This document shows, one piece after another, positions 1-8,979 of a DNA stretch of 64,000 nucleotides. The stretch is from Chryseobacterium vrystaatense. Its GTDB lineage: Bacteria > Bacteroidota > Bacteroidia > Flavobacteriales > Weeksellaceae. The position numbers and the translations under genes are program-made. Location: NCBI RefSeq assembly GCF_000737765.1, contig NZ_JPRI01000001.1, positions 62,001 through 126,000 on the forward strand. Reading direction: 5' to 3'. Numbering within the stretch: the first letter of the stretch is position 1; every line of letters begins with the position of its first letter. Below the pieces are notes generated by a model. It ran no database searches, was not told where the DNA came from, and was given only the letters and a program-made list of their open reading frames with translations.

Positions 1-1339
1 AAGCCATTTTCCATGAAGTTTCTGCAATGAATTTTTCGTCATGAGAAATAATCGATCCTACTAAACTTCCTTTTCCTCTTTTTGCCAGAGCTGCCGCTTC
101 TTCTGCATCTTTGTAAGGCATCAACGTGGAAACCGGTCCAAAAGCTTCTACATCATGAGAGATATTTTTCTTAAAAGGCTTATCGTTTAAGAACAGTTTA
201 GGACTCATAAATGCACCGTTATCATAGTCGGCATCTACGAGTTCATGTTTTCCGTCGTAAACCAGTTCGTTTTCAGTTTTTAAGATATTTACTTTTCTTA
301 CTACCTCATCATACTGCTGTTTTCCTACAAGCGATCCCATTCTGGTTTCTCTGCTCAAAGGGTTTCCTATCTTTGTTTGATCTAAAGCTTTAGATAAAGC
401 ATTCTGAACATCTCCGATGAGGTGCTCAGGAACAATGATCCTTCTGATAGCCGTACATTTTTGTCCAGCTTTTGTTGTCATTTCTGTACGTACTTCTTTG
501 ATGAAGAGATCAAATTCCGGAGTTCCCGGTTTGGCATCCAGACCAAGAATTGAACAGTTCAGGGAATCTGCTTCCATATTGAAACGTACGGCATTTCCAG
601 CGATAGAAGGCATAGATTTCAACTTTCTTCCTGTATTGGCAGAACCTGTGAACAACACAGAGTCTCCGTCCTGAACGTAATCCAGAATATTTCCGGGCTC
701 ACCACAAACCAGCTGAAGAGCACCTTCAGGAAGCACACCGCTTTCGATCATATCCTGAAAAACAGCGTTCGTAAGGTAAGAACCGTAAGGAGAAGGTTTT
801 ACAATAGAAGGAACACCCGCCAGAAGAGAAGTGGATAATTTCTCCAACATTCCCCAAACCGGAAAGTTATAAGCATTAATCTGTATAGAAACTCCTTCAC
901 TTGGTGTTAAAATATGAGTTCCTAAGAAAGTTCCGTTAGCCGAAATTTTCTGAGTTTCACCATCCACCCAGAATGGAGTGTTTGGAAGCATTCTTTTTGC
1001 CAATCCGGAATAGGTAAAGAAAGTACCAAAACCTCCTTCGATATCTACCCACGAATCTGCATGAGTTGCTCCTGTTTTATATGATAATTCATAATATTTT
1101 TTCTTTCTTTCCAAAAGATAAAGAGCTACTTTTTTCAGCATCTCTCCTCTGTCATAGAACGTCATGGAGGAAAGGTTGTTGTAGCCTACTGTTCTTCCGT
1201 AGTCAAGAGCCTGTTCAAAATGAAGCCCTTCTGTATCTGAAACAGCAACCTGCTCGCCTGTAACGGCATTGTATAAAGGAATTCCGTTTCCGGTACCTTC
1301 TACCCATTCTCCGTAGATGTAATTTTTCAGTTTTTCCAT
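1..1339 (-). CDS. paaZ: PaaZ, oxepin-CoA hydrolase / semialdehyde dehydrogenase (3' end outside window)
   Basis: The first 446 codons are present and the rest lies beyond the left edge. The visible part is an aldehyde dehydrogenase domain. It begins MEKLKNYIYGEW, contains NAYNFPVWG (cofactor-site region) and LFTGSANTG, and has the catalytic Cys in TTKAGQKCTA. In the phenylacetate pathway PaaZ oxidises the ring-opened semialdehyde; a C-terminal MaoC-type hydratase domain that opens the oxepin ring would be expected off the window. The ATG at 1339 is the only good start. It is the last paa gene visible in a minus-strand cluster, 26 bp after a small membrane-protein gene. An ALDH-only paralog cannot be excluded without the C-terminus. 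Confidence 0.85.
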   Translation of the reverse strand, partial: MEKLKNYIYGEWVEGTGNGIPLYNAVTGEQVAVSDTEGLHFEQALDYGRTVGYNNLSSMTFYDRGEMLKKVALYLLERKKKYYELSYKTGATHADSWVDIEGGFGTFFTYSGLAKRMLPNTPFWVDGETQKISANGTFLGTHILTPSEGVSIQINAYNFPVWGMLEKLSTSLLAGVPSIVKPSPYGSYLTNAVFQDMIESGVLPEGALQLVCGEPGNILDYVQDGDSVLFTGSANTGRKLKSMPSIAGNAVRFNMEADSLNCSILGLDAKPGTPEFDLFIKEVRTEMTTKAGQKCTAIRRIIVPEHLIGDVQNALSKALDQTKIGNPLSRETRMGSLVGKQQYDEVVRKVNILKTENELVYDGKHELVDADYDNGAFMSPKLFLNDKPFKKNISHDVEAFGPVSTLMPYKDAEEAAALAKRGKGSLVGSIISHDEKFIAETSWKMA

Positions 1340-1365
1340 ATTATTTTTAACTTTTTACCTGACTT

Positions 1366-1635
1366 TTATTTTTTAATAATGAGTTGTACTATTTTCCTTC
1401 CTCCCATAAACAGCAGGAACAGAATAAGGGAAAAATCCAGAATCAGGACTGCATCAACTACTAAAGTATACAAGAAGTCTTTGTGTTTCAGTTTTCTGAT
1501 CACCGCTTCTGATTCTACATGTTCCAGCGCATCTGAAATTCCAACTGATTCCCATAATAAACAGAATCCACCATAATTGACTCCAATAAGAGCAATCAAC
1601 AGGAATATCCAATATTTCTTCAGATGATTTATCAT
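1366..1635 (-). CDS. small two-helix membrane protein, unknown function
   Basis: This 89-aa protein has two hydrophobic segments, about residues 8-28 and 57-79, joined by a charged loop, and ends in KIVQLIIKK. I do not recognise a family. Its ATG overlaps the stop of the upstream DUF6624 gene (ATGA), so the two are probably translationally coupled. It sits between that gene and paaZ and looks like cargo inside the phenylacetate cluster, not a pathway enzyme. Confidence 0.6.
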   Translation of the reverse strand: MINHLKKYWIFLLIALIGVNYGGFCLLWESVGISDALEHVESEAVIRKLKHKDFLYTLVVDAVLILDFSLILFLLFMGGRKIVQLIIKK

Positions 1636-2957
1636 TCTTTTTTCTGAAGAAGTTCCAAAGCTTCTTTCAATGTATATTTCTTATATTCGATACCTGCTGC
1701 ATCTTTAGCGTAATCTTCGATGGTCCTGCCAAATCCGGAATTCTTTCTTAATTCATTGACGTTGTCCGGATCTTTTAATGGCCATACAAATGATAAAGTT
1801 TCTGTTTTCCCATTTTTTGTTCTAAAAACCGAACGGATCTGTGTTCCATAGATCTGTTCTTTATTTTCATACATCAGCTTTCTGTCCAGCATCATGGCAT
1901 AAAGTCTGAACGGCAGTTCTTTTTCATCGGCTGCTTTTTTAATCAGAGGAAAATATTTTTCGATTTTAGGAGAATGTTGGATAACATACCATACGGCGTA
2001 ATTCTCAGGCTCACCCACCAGAGATTTTCCAGGATAGCCATATTTTTCAATGATCTTTTCAACTTTAACAAGATTTTTCTGATCCTGATCGTCCATCAAT
2101 TTTATAAGCCCAGTACTCACGTCTTCTGTAGAGAGGTTTTTCTCTTTTATGATCTCTGCCTTTCTTTCGGGCGTAATATTGGGTTGTGTCAGCTCACGGT
2201 AGATCTGGTCGTCTTTATAGATCTGCGCAAGCTCTTTCTTGAGTTCAAGGTTGAGCGGTTTTACATCGGTTTTCTGAACGTCTCCGAACTTCAACACTTC
2301 ATCCAAAGTATAATTCTTAAAAACAAAACTCTTTCCGTAGAGACGCTTGGCATAACTTTCAACCGTATCATAAAAACCAGCTTCTTTTCTGAGTTTGTTT
2401 ACATTTTTGACATCTTTTATCGGCCAGATAATAGGCTCGCTTTCCTTCTCTCCATCGTGAGAAGAAAATCCCTGTGTTCCATAGATCTGCTCTTTCCCAG
2501 CATCCATTAATTGTCTGTCCAGCATCATCGCATACAATCTAAACGGAATTTCTTTACGATCAGCCGCCGTTTTAATAACCGGCATGTACTGATTAATTTT
2601 TGGAGAGTGCTGAATCACAAACCATGCGGTTTCATTTTCCGGTTCTCCTACCAGAGATTTCCCGGGATAACCATATTCTGCAATAATTTTTTCAACTTTT
2701 TCAAGATTGATTTTATCCTGCTCACCCATCAGTGCCCATAATCTATCCGTAACATCTTCCTTACTAAGATTTTTTTCCTTCATGAACTTTTCCTTCTGCT
2801 CCTGGGAAGCATCAGACTGCATCAGTTCACGGTATATCTGATCATCTTTTTGAATCGTGGCCAATTCATTTTTAAGCTTCAAATTAATTTTCTTATCCTG
2901 ATTTTTCTGAGCATTGATCAGAAAAGAAAAGAATATGACAAAAAATAAATATCTCAT
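1632..2957 (-). CDS. tandem DUF6624-type protein, exported
   Basis: This 441-aa protein has a short signal peptide (MRYLFFVIFFSFLINA) followed by two homologous units, about residues 25-215 and 232-441. Each unit carries KDDQIYREL, then GYPGKSLVGEPEN, then an HSPKI segment, then PFRLYAMMLDR and EQIYGTQ. I assign the repeats to DUF6624 from this pattern. The function of the domain is unknown to me. The duplication is internal to one reading frame. The gene is coupled to the downstream small membrane-protein gene and follows an exported esterase gene by 19 bp. Confidence 0.75.
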   Translation of the reverse strand: MRYLFFVIFFSFLINAQKNQDKKINLKLKNELATIQKDDQIYRELMQSDASQEQKEKFMKEKNLSKEDVTDRLWALMGEQDKINLEKVEKIIAEYGYPGKSLVGEPENETAWFVIQHSPKINQYMPVIKTAADRKEIPFRLYAMMLDRQLMDAGKEQIYGTQGFSSHDGEKESEPIIWPIKDVKNVNKLRKEAGFYDTVESYAKRLYGKSFVFKNYTLDEVLKFGDVQKTDVKPLNLELKKELAQIYKDDQIYRELTQPNITPERKAEIIKEKNLSTEDVSTGLIKLMDDQDQKNLVKVEKIIEKYGYPGKSLVGEPENYAVWYVIQHSPKIEKYFPLIKKAADEKELPFRLYAMMLDRKLMYENKEQIYGTQIRSVFRTKNGKTETLSFVWPLKDPDNVNELRKNSGFGRTIEDYAKDAAGIEYKKYTLKEALELLQKKE

Positions 2958-2976
2958 GATCTGTGCTTTTGGATGT

Positions 2977-3807
2977 TTATTTTTTAGGCTCTTTGTAAGG
3001 GACTAATTTTACCAAACCTTCATACAAACTTCTGTGAAGTATCGTTGCATGATTATCTGTTTCCATGACTTTATATTCAACCTTCCAATTCTTTTTACCT
3101 GCATTTTTCAGGGTCTCATAAAGGGATCCTGCGTCTTTTACCATTACGGGATGCTCATCTTTACCTACTGATATATAGACGAATTTTTTGGTGTCCGGAC
3201 TTTTTGAAAGTAAACCTGGAGCTTCTTTCAACAAGCTTTGATCATCCCACCACAAACTTGGGCTGATGATAAAATAATTATTGAACATTTCCGGCTTTTT
3301 GAAAAGAATTTCTGTCGCAAGAAGACCTCCCAGCGACTGTCCAAATATATATTTCTCTGTACTTTTATACTGACTTCCGATGTAAGGCAGTAATTCTTTT
3401 TCCAGAAAATCAATAAACTTACCTGAATGACCTGTTGTAGGATAATCCTTCTGTAAATCTTTCAGATCTGTATGAAAGGTAAAATCCCTTTTTCTGTCGA
3501 TATTGGCAATTCCAACCACTATGGTTTCAGGCATTGCATACATTTGATTAAAAAACTGTACTAATCCCGAAACATGAATAAAGTCTTCATTCAATGATCC
3601 ATCCAGAAGATAGATAACCGGATATGATTTTGTTTTATCGAAACCGTATGGCAGATAAATATTTAAAGTTCTGTCTTCATTTAAGATCTTAGATTTAAAT
3701 GTTCTGACCTCTCCAATAGTCAGCGGTTTCACTTTCTCATTCTGGGCTAAAACCATGAATTGAAAAGCAAATAATATACTACAGACAATGAGTATCTTTT
3801 TGATCAT
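2977..3807 (-). CDS. exported alpha/beta-hydrolase esterase (Fes/esterase-D-like)
   Basis: A 276-aa protein with an N-terminal signal peptide ending near MVLAQ. The fold markers are SYPVIYLLDG, the nucleophile elbow GQSLGG with Ser158, and a late His in DNHATILH (about residue 253). It resembles the COG2819 esterases that hydrolyse siderophore esters or acyl esters in the periplasm. The substrate cannot be read from sequence. It lies within the phenylacetate cluster but is exported, so a direct role in the cytoplasmic pathway is unlikely. Confidence 0.8.
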   Translation of the reverse strand: MIKKILIVCSILFAFQFMVLAQNEKVKPLTIGEVRTFKSKILNEDRTLNIYLPYGFDKTKSYPVIYLLDGSLNEDFIHVSGLVQFFNQMYAMPETIVVGIANIDRKRDFTFHTDLKDLQKDYPTTGHSGKFIDFLEKELLPYIGSQYKSTEKYIFGQSLGGLLATEILFKKPEMFNNYFIISPSLWWDDQSLLKEAPGLLSKSPDTKKFVYISVGKDEHPVMVKDAGSLYETLKNAGKKNWKVEYKVMETDNHATILHRSLYEGLVKLVPYKEPKK

Positions 3808-3865
3808 ATTCGTTTTATGTGTATCATAAAACCTTATAGGCTTAGAAGTCTATAAGGTTTAAAGT

Positions 3866-4459
3866 TTATTTTAAATCCGCCCAGATGCTGTAATCAACTG
3901 GTTTGGTCGCGGTTTGTTCTACATATTCTGAGAAAGGCTCACATGGAAGAATCGCTTCTTTTCCTTCTCTGGCCAACTGCTGATAAAGTTTGGTTCCTTC
4001 TGTTTTCCAGTGGATCATTTCATCGGAAACGTCGCGAATGATTTTCGCGGGACTTCCTACAATCAGTTTTCTAGGTCCACAGGTGAAATTAGCAGGAACA
4101 AAGGCAAGCGCTCCAATGATGCATTCATCACCGATAACGGCTTTATCCATTACTACAGAATTCATTCCTACAAGGCAGTTTTTACCGATATGCCCTGAAT
4201 GGATGATTGCGCCGTGCCCGATATGGGCTGATTCTTCCAGGATGGTTTCAATATTGGGAAAAACATGGAGGGTACAGTTCTCCTGAACGTTGGCTCCGTC
4301 TTTAATGATAATTTTTCCCCAGTCGCCACGAATTACGGCATTGGGCCCAATATATACTTCTTCACCGATTTCCACATTTCCGATAATAACCGCCTGCGGA
4401 TGGATATAGGCAGAGGGTTTAATAATAGGGCGGATACCGTGGTATGAGTAGATGTTCAT
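3866..4459 (-). CDS. paaY: PaaY-like left-handed beta-helix thioesterase / gamma-carbonic-anhydrase fold
   Basis: A 197-aa hexapeptide-repeat protein with the imperfect LbH repeats AVIIGNVEIG, VYIGPNAVIRGD and HIGHGAIIHSG. The pattern of His residues (HVF, GHGAIIHSG) matches the metal site of gamma-class carbonic anhydrase homologs. PaaY proteins act as thioesterases that release CoA from stalled phenylacetate intermediates. The length fits PaaY. The gene is downstream of paaJ, separated by 115 bp that contain an imperfect inverted repeat. Confidence 0.85.
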   Translation of the reverse strand: MNIYSYHGIRPIIKPSAYIHPQAVIIGNVEIGEEVYIGPNAVIRGDWGKIIIKDGANVQENCTLHVFPNIETILEESAHIGHGAIIHSGHIGKNCLVGMNSVVMDKAVIGDECIIGALAFVPANFTCGPRKLIVGSPAKIIRDVSDEMIHWKTEGTKLYQQLAREGKEAILPCEPFSEYVEQTATKPVDYSIWADLK

Positions 4460-4478
4460 AATGTTTAATTATTTTAAT

Positions 4479-4567
4479 TTAACAATGTATCAGTCTAACA
4501 ATGTGCTAATCTGAAAATTCCCAGGTCATATTAATTATTACACTGATCCATTATTATCATTACATTG
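4479..4567. repeat. paaJ-paaY spacer with imperfect inverted repeat
   Basis: Left arm words AACAATGTATCAG and CTAACAATGTG face right-arm words ACACTGATCC and TTACATTG. The unit TAACAATGTA-C/T-CAGT recurs in other paa spacers. Confidence 0.5.
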
Positions 4568-4574
4568 AAAAAAG

Positions 4575-5780
4575 TTATACTTTTTCAATAACCATTGCAT
4601 ATCCCTGTCCGACACCGATACAAAGGGTACACAATGCATATTTTTTCTTCTGTTTCTCTAATTCGATAGCAGCAGAACCAATGATTCTTGCTCCTGAAAC
4701 TCCCAGAGGGTGACCGATGGCAATAGCTCCTCCATTTGGATTGACTCTCGAATCATCATCCTGAAGACCTAAACTTCTGGTCACGGCTAATGCCTGTGCT
4801 GCAAATGCTTCGTTCAGTTCAATGATATCCATATCATCCAAAGAAAGATTTAACCTTTTTAATAGTTTCTGTGCAGCTTCTACAGGTCCGATTCCCATAA
4901 TTCTAGGTTCCACACCTGCTACAGCAGATCCCAGGATCTTAGCTTTAGGCTTTAAACCATATTTTTTCACGGCTTCTTCGCTTGCCAGGATAAGAGCTGC
5001 TGCTCCATCATTCATTCCGGAAGCATTTCCGGCAGTTACAGTTCCTTCTTTTCTGAAGGCCGGACGAAGTTTTCCCAACCCTTCCATTGAAGATGCAGGC
5101 TTGATAAACTCGTCCTGACTGAAGATTTTAGGTTCACCTTTTTTCTGAGGGATTTCAACTTTTACAATTTCTTCCGCCAGTCTTCCGCTTTCCTGTGCTT
5201 TTGTAGCTTTCTGCTGAGACCAAAGAGCAAATTTATCCTGATCTTCTCTACTTATATTGTGCATATCCGCTAAGTTTTCAGCGGTATCACCCATCCCATC
5301 TACGCCGTATAATTCTTTCATTTTAGGGTTGACAAAACGCCATCCGAAAGTGGTATCAAACATCTGACTGTCTCTTCCGAAAGCTGTTCCAGGTTTTGAC
5401 ATTACATAAGGCGAGCGGGTCATGTGTTCTACTCCACCAGCGATATAAATTTCGCCTTCTCCGGAAGCAATAGAACGGAAAGCATTCGCCACCGCCGACA
5501 TTCCTGATGCACAAAGTCTGTTTACAGTTTCGCCTCCTATTTTGTATGGAAGTCCCGCTAATAAAAGAGCCATTCTGGCTACGTTACGGTTATCCTCTCC
5601 TGCCTGGTTGGCACATCCTAAAATAACATCTTCAATTTCATCTACCGGTACTTCGGGATTTCTTGCAATAATTTCTTTGATAACTACTGCTCCCAGATCA
5701 TCAGCTCTTACTTCTGATAATCCTCCCTGCAATTTTGAAATTGGAGTTCTGATGTAGTCTATAATGTATACATTGTTCAT
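4575..5780 (-). CDS. paaJ: 3-oxoadipyl-CoA / acetyl-CoA thiolase PaaJ
   Basis: A 401-aa type II thiolase. Cys90 in NRLCASGMSA is the acyl-accepting nucleophile, His357 lies in GHPLGVSGAR, and Cys387 lies in CIGVGQG. All catalytic residues are present and the length is normal. In this cluster it should cleave 3-oxoadipyl-CoA to succinyl-CoA and acetyl-CoA, the last step of the pathway. An ordinary acetyl-CoA acetyltransferase would look alike; the assignment to PaaJ rests on the neighbours paaI and paaY. Confidence 0.88.
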   Translation of the reverse strand: MNNVYIIDYIRTPISKLQGGLSEVRADDLGAVVIKEIIARNPEVPVDEIEDVILGCANQAGEDNRNVARMALLLAGLPYKIGGETVNRLCASGMSAVANAFRSIASGEGEIYIAGGVEHMTRSPYVMSKPGTAFGRDSQMFDTTFGWRFVNPKMKELYGVDGMGDTAENLADMHNISREDQDKFALWSQQKATKAQESGRLAEEIVKVEIPQKKGEPKIFSQDEFIKPASSMEGLGKLRPAFRKEGTVTAGNASGMNDGAAALILASEEAVKKYGLKPKAKILGSAVAGVEPRIMGIGPVEAAQKLLKRLNLSLDDMDIIELNEAFAAQALAVTRSLGLQDDDSRVNPNGGAIAIGHPLGVSGARIIGSAAIELEKQKKKYALCTLCIGVGQGYAMVIEKV

Positions 5781-5834
5781 TTTTTATTAGATTTTTAGAT
5801 TTCAGACATCTGATGTTTTTTATCTTTTATCTTT

Positions 5835-6248
5835 TTATAATTCAGTTACCTTTTTTCCTATTTTATAGACCGTTCCGACGAATTTTGCGATCAGCTCACT
5901 GTTTTGATTGGTAATCTTAATGTCATAAACGGCTGTTTTTCTGGTATCGTTCACCAGAATACTTTCTGCTCTGAAAGTATCTCCTTCCTTTCCTGCTTTT
6001 GTAAAATTGATCATACAGTTCAGTGCAACAGCTGCATCCCCCGTATTGTTGGATGAAAATGCCAATGCAGAATCTGCAAAAGCAAATGTAACACCTCCAT
6101 GAACCGTTTTCAACCCATTAATCATCTCTTTCTTGATGGGCATTTCTATTAAACAATAATTTTCTTTGACTTCGATCATTTTGATATTCATCCATTGGGA
6201 AAAATAATCCTGATCAAACATATAATCTGCAACTTGTCTTGGATTCAT
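5835..6248 (-). CDS. paaI: PaaI hot-dog acyl-CoA thioesterase
   Basis: A 137-aa single hot-dog domain with the PaaI signature VHGGVTFAFADSALAF, where the HGG loop and the following acidic residue form the active site. PaaI thioesterases hydrolyse hydroxyphenylacetyl-CoA-type dead-end products and free CoA. It is 54 bp upstream of paaJ and starts 2 bp after a small unknown gene. Length and motif are complete. Confidence 0.88.
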   Translation of the reverse strand: MNPRQVADYMFDQDYFSQWMNIKMIEVKENYCLIEMPIKKEMINGLKTVHGGVTFAFADSALAFSSNNTGDAAVALNCMINFTKAGKEGDTFRAESILVNDTRKTAVYDIKITNQNSELIAKFVGTVYKIGKKVTEL

Positions 6249-6250
6249 TT

Positions 6251-6565
6251 CTACTTTATACTTGTTATTTCTTCATATAATTCGTCAACCAATTTGTCAT
6301 AAATACCCATGGTTCTGCCAAAAATTATTTTCTCATATGAAAGATTTTCAGAATTTGATGGATTTTCAGACTGATAGGGCGCATTTAGGTCAGTTCCATT
6401 TTCATTAGCTAATCTTCTGATAAGCTCTTTGTATTTCTCATTAAATGTTCCCAACATTCCAAGTCTTTCCTGATCATCATTCATTGAAGAAAGTTCCTGA
6501 ATGATATATTCTTTTTCATTTAAAAGCCTTGTTTCTAATTCGGCTCTGAACTCATCTATATTCAT
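6251..6565 (-). CDS. small acidic helical protein, unknown
   Basis: A 104-aa protein, charged and probably mostly helical, with no signal peptide or membrane segment. It starts MNIDEFRAELETRLL and has a low-complexity Asn/Ser stretch near residues 66-76. I do not recognise a family. It is 2 bp ahead of paaI and 14 bp after another small gene; together these two interrupt the paaH-paaI order. It may be a passenger gene; no function is inferred. Confidence 0.6.
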   Translation of the reverse strand: MNIDEFRAELETRLLNEKEYIIQELSSMNDDQERLGMLGTFNEKYKELIRRLANENGTDLNAPYQSENPSNSENLSYEKIIFGRTMGIYDKLVDELYEEITSIK

Positions 6566-6579
6566 TAAAAAAATAGTAA

Positions 6580-6807
6580 TTATTTCATCAAATCTTTTCT
6601 TTCAGGTTCTTTTAAATATCTTTTACCATCTTTATCAAAACCCCAAACATTTGATATTTCTCTTAATTGAAATAAATCATAATCACCTTTATCAATTTTG
6701 ATTCTATTCAATCTTCTTAATCGTCTATTGGCTTCTAATTTATTTTTCTTTTCTGTCTCTGCAGTGGTAATTCCTATGATCGGAGTTTTCTTTCTTGACC
6801 TACTCAT
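6580..6807 (-). CDS. small basic MSRSRKK-type protein, unknown
   Basis: A 75-aa very basic protein starting MSRSRKKTPIIGITT, followed by an Arg/Lys-rich helix (ANRRLRRLNR). From memory, short proteins with this N-terminus recur in many bacteria next to unknown partners, but I cannot name a function. The frame could start at a GTG at 6822, five codons upstream. I prefer the ATG at 6807 because MSRSRKK looks like the conserved start. It lies 21 bp after paaH and 14 bp before the next small gene. Confidence 0.6.
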   Translation of the reverse strand: MSRSRKKTPIIGITTAETEKKNKLEANRRLRRLNRIKIDKGDYDLFQLREISNVWGFDKDGKRYLKEPERKDLMK

Positions 6808-6828
6808 CAATAAATTAGTCACTATGAA

Positions 6829-7962
6829 TTACAATTTTCTCAACAATGGGCTTTGTCTGTATCTCTCTTCCTGATATTCTTCATAAAGATTCTGAAGGGT
6901 TTCAGAGAGTTTTGCATATCCGATTTCTTTTCCCCATGCCAGCAATCCTTTTGGATAATTAACTCCTTTCTGCATTGCCAACTCGATGTCTTCATCATTG
7001 GCAATTCCTAATCTTTTGGCTTCTACCGCTTCGTTGATCAGCATTGAAATGATTCTTAAAAAGATTTGCTGATATAATGCATCATCTTTGTGAGCAGCCG
7101 GTTTCTCTGCGCCTTCTGCATAATCATAGAAACCTTTTCCTGTTTTTCTTCCATGAAGTTTGGCTTCGGCCATTCTTTGCTGAAGCAGAGACGGTTTGTA
7201 TTTCGGATCGTAGAAATAGTCTTTGTAAACTGTAGTGGTTACCGCAAAATTAACGTCAACACCAATTAAATCCATTAATTCAAAAGGTCCCATTTTAAAA
7301 TTCCCTATTGTTTTCATTGATTCATCAACCTGTTCGGGAGTTGCAATGTTTTCTTCAACGATTCTTAATCCTTCTCCATAGTAAGGTCGGGCAATTCTGT
7401 TGACGATAAATCCTGGAATATCTTTAGCAATCACCGGAGTTTTACCCCAATCTTTCATAAGATTATAGATTTTTTCCGGTAATGATTTTTCTGTCAATAA
7501 AGAAGGGATGACTTCAACCAAAGGCATCAGAGGAGCCGGATTGAAAAAATGAATTCCAATAAAACGTTCAGGCTTGTTTAATTCCGCACCGAGAGAGGTA
7601 ATAGAAATGGATGATGTATTAGACGCGATAATACAGTTTTTAGAAACATAGGTTTCAAGTTCTGTAAATACCTTGGTCTTTATGTCTTTGTTCTCGATAA
7701 TAGCTTCTATAACGAGATCTGAATCTTTCAAATCCTCCAAAGCTTCACCTTTAACGATATTGTTTCTGATTTCTGTGGCTTTTTCCTGAGAAATTTTAGC
7801 TTTTTCAACTAATCTCTGAAGTGTTTTCTCTAAGCCTGATAATGCTTTATCAATCTGCGGTGTATTTGCATCAAATAAAACGACTTTGCAGCCCGCTGTT
7901 GCAGCTACCTGAGCGATTCCTACGCCCATGGTTCCTGCCCCAATAATTCCGATATTTTTCAT
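6829..7962 (-). CDS. paaH: 3-hydroxyadipyl-CoA (3-hydroxyacyl-CoA) dehydrogenase PaaH
   Basis: A 377-aa NAD-dependent dehydrogenase. Residues 7-20 form the Rossmann loop GAGTMGVGIAQVAA, His138 in GIHFFNPAP is the catalytic base, and the C-terminal 3HCDH helical domain is followed by a second short copy (ISMLINEAVEA). In this cluster it oxidises 3-hydroxyadipyl-CoA to 3-oxoadipyl-CoA. It is shorter than the E. coli PaaH I remember (about 475 aa) but has both functional domains. It is separated from paaG by 84 bp occupied by an inverted repeat. Confidence 0.87.
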   Translation of the reverse strand: MKNIGIIGAGTMGVGIAQVAATAGCKVVLFDANTPQIDKALSGLEKTLQRLVEKAKISQEKATEIRNNIVKGEALEDLKDSDLVIEAIIENKDIKTKVFTELETYVSKNCIIASNTSSISITSLGAELNKPERFIGIHFFNPAPLMPLVEVIPSLLTEKSLPEKIYNLMKDWGKTPVIAKDIPGFIVNRIARPYYGEGLRIVEENIATPEQVDESMKTIGNFKMGPFELMDLIGVDVNFAVTTTVYKDYFYDPKYKPSLLQQRMAEAKLHGRKTGKGFYDYAEGAEKPAAHKDDALYQQIFLRIISMLINEAVEAKRLGIANDEDIELAMQKGVNYPKGLLAWGKEIGYAKLSETLQNLYEEYQEERYRQSPLLRKL

Positions 7963-7983
7963 TTTTTATAGATATCAGAAACC

Positions 7984-8027
7984 AGAAGTTAGAAGTTAGG
8001 TTGCATACTTACTAATATCTAACTTCT
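7984..8027. repeat. paaG-paaH spacer inverted repeat, AGAAGTTAG family
   Basis: AGAAGTTAG at 7991-7999 pairs with CTAACTTCT at 8019-8027; a further copy AGAAGTTAG begins at 7984. The same words occur at 43838-43923. Confidence 0.5.
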
Positions 8028-8046
8028 AATCTCCAGCTTCTATAAT

Positions 8047-8847
8047 TTATTTTCCTTTATAATCAGGTTTTCTTTTCTGTAAAAAGGCATTTACACCTTC
8101 GATGAAGTCTTCTGTCTGTGCTGCTTCCTGCTGTAGATCACCTTCTAATTCAAGCTGCTCTTTCAACGTATTGTTATAAGATTGAGCAAAAGCTTTTTTA
8201 GTTAATTTAATAGCTGCAGTCGGCATATTTGACATTTTCCCGAGGATCTCCATAGATTTCGGAGCAAATTCTTCCTCGTTGAAAACCTCAGCCACCAAAC
8301 CATAGGATTTAGCTTCATCGGCTGATAATCTTTTCCCTGTAAATGCTAAATAATTAGCGAGCTGTCTTCCCAATAATTTTGGAAGGAAATACGTTCCTCC
8401 TGTATCAGGGATCAATCCGATATTGGAGAATGCCTGAGCAAAATAAGATTTCTCTACTGCTAAAACAAAATCACAGATCAATGCCAGCATCGCACCTGCT
8501 CCTACTGCCGGACCATTTACCAATGCCACAACAGGTTTTTTACAACGTGTAATCTCCATTACCAAAGGATTGTAGTAATCTACTACAATTTTTCTGATGA
8601 TATCATTGTCATGGTGCTCATTACCCTGCACGAAAGCGTCATCCAGATTCTGACCGGAACAGAAAGCTCTTCCTCTTCCTGAAATCGCCACACATCTTAC
8701 AGTAGGGTCTTCACTACACTCTTTAATAAAATCTTTCAAATCTGATAAAGATGGCTTTGTAAGCGCGTTCATTGTTTCCGGCTGATTGAGGTAAGCAACT
8801 TTCAGTTTACCTTCAAAATGCGTTTCAATATCAAGTTGTGTATACAT
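8047..8847 (-). CDS. paaG: PaaG, ring-1,2-epoxyphenylacetyl-CoA isomerase (crotonase family)
   Basis: A 266-aa crotonase-fold protein. The oxyanion-hole segments AFCSGQNLDD and NGPAVGAGAML are present, and Asp148 in GLIPDTGGTYF matches the acid residue of PaaG isomerases. The pattern YYNPLV and the C-terminus EGVNAFLQKRKP also resemble PaaG more than PaaF. It would turn the epoxide into the oxepin-CoA. No second crotonase (PaaF) is in the window, so hydration of dehydroadipyl-CoA needs this protein or one encoded elsewhere. Confidence 0.82.
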   Translation of the reverse strand: MYTQLDIETHFEGKLKVAYLNQPETMNALTKPSLSDLKDFIKECSEDPTVRCVAISGRGRAFCSGQNLDDAFVQGNEHHDNDIIRKIVVDYYNPLVMEITRCKKPVVALVNGPAVGAGAMLALICDFVLAVEKSYFAQAFSNIGLIPDTGGTYFLPKLLGRQLANYLAFTGKRLSADEAKSYGLVAEVFNEEEFAPKSMEILGKMSNMPTAAIKLTKKAFAQSYNNTLKEQLELEGDLQQEAAQTEDFIEGVNAFLQKRKPDYKGK

Positions 8848-8979
8848 GGTTTAAATTTAAAAATTAAATGATTAGAGAATTAAAAAATTACACTGCTCTA
8901 ATTTAACAATATAAAATAATGTGGCAATCTCTTTAATGTAACAATATAACAGATTAACAATGCTGCAAATAAATCTAAC

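Noticed and set aside
1974..2510. 178-aa plus-strand open frame opposite the DUF6624 gene
   Set aside because: Antisense shadow of a repetitive gene; no family signal, no promoter and no start context.
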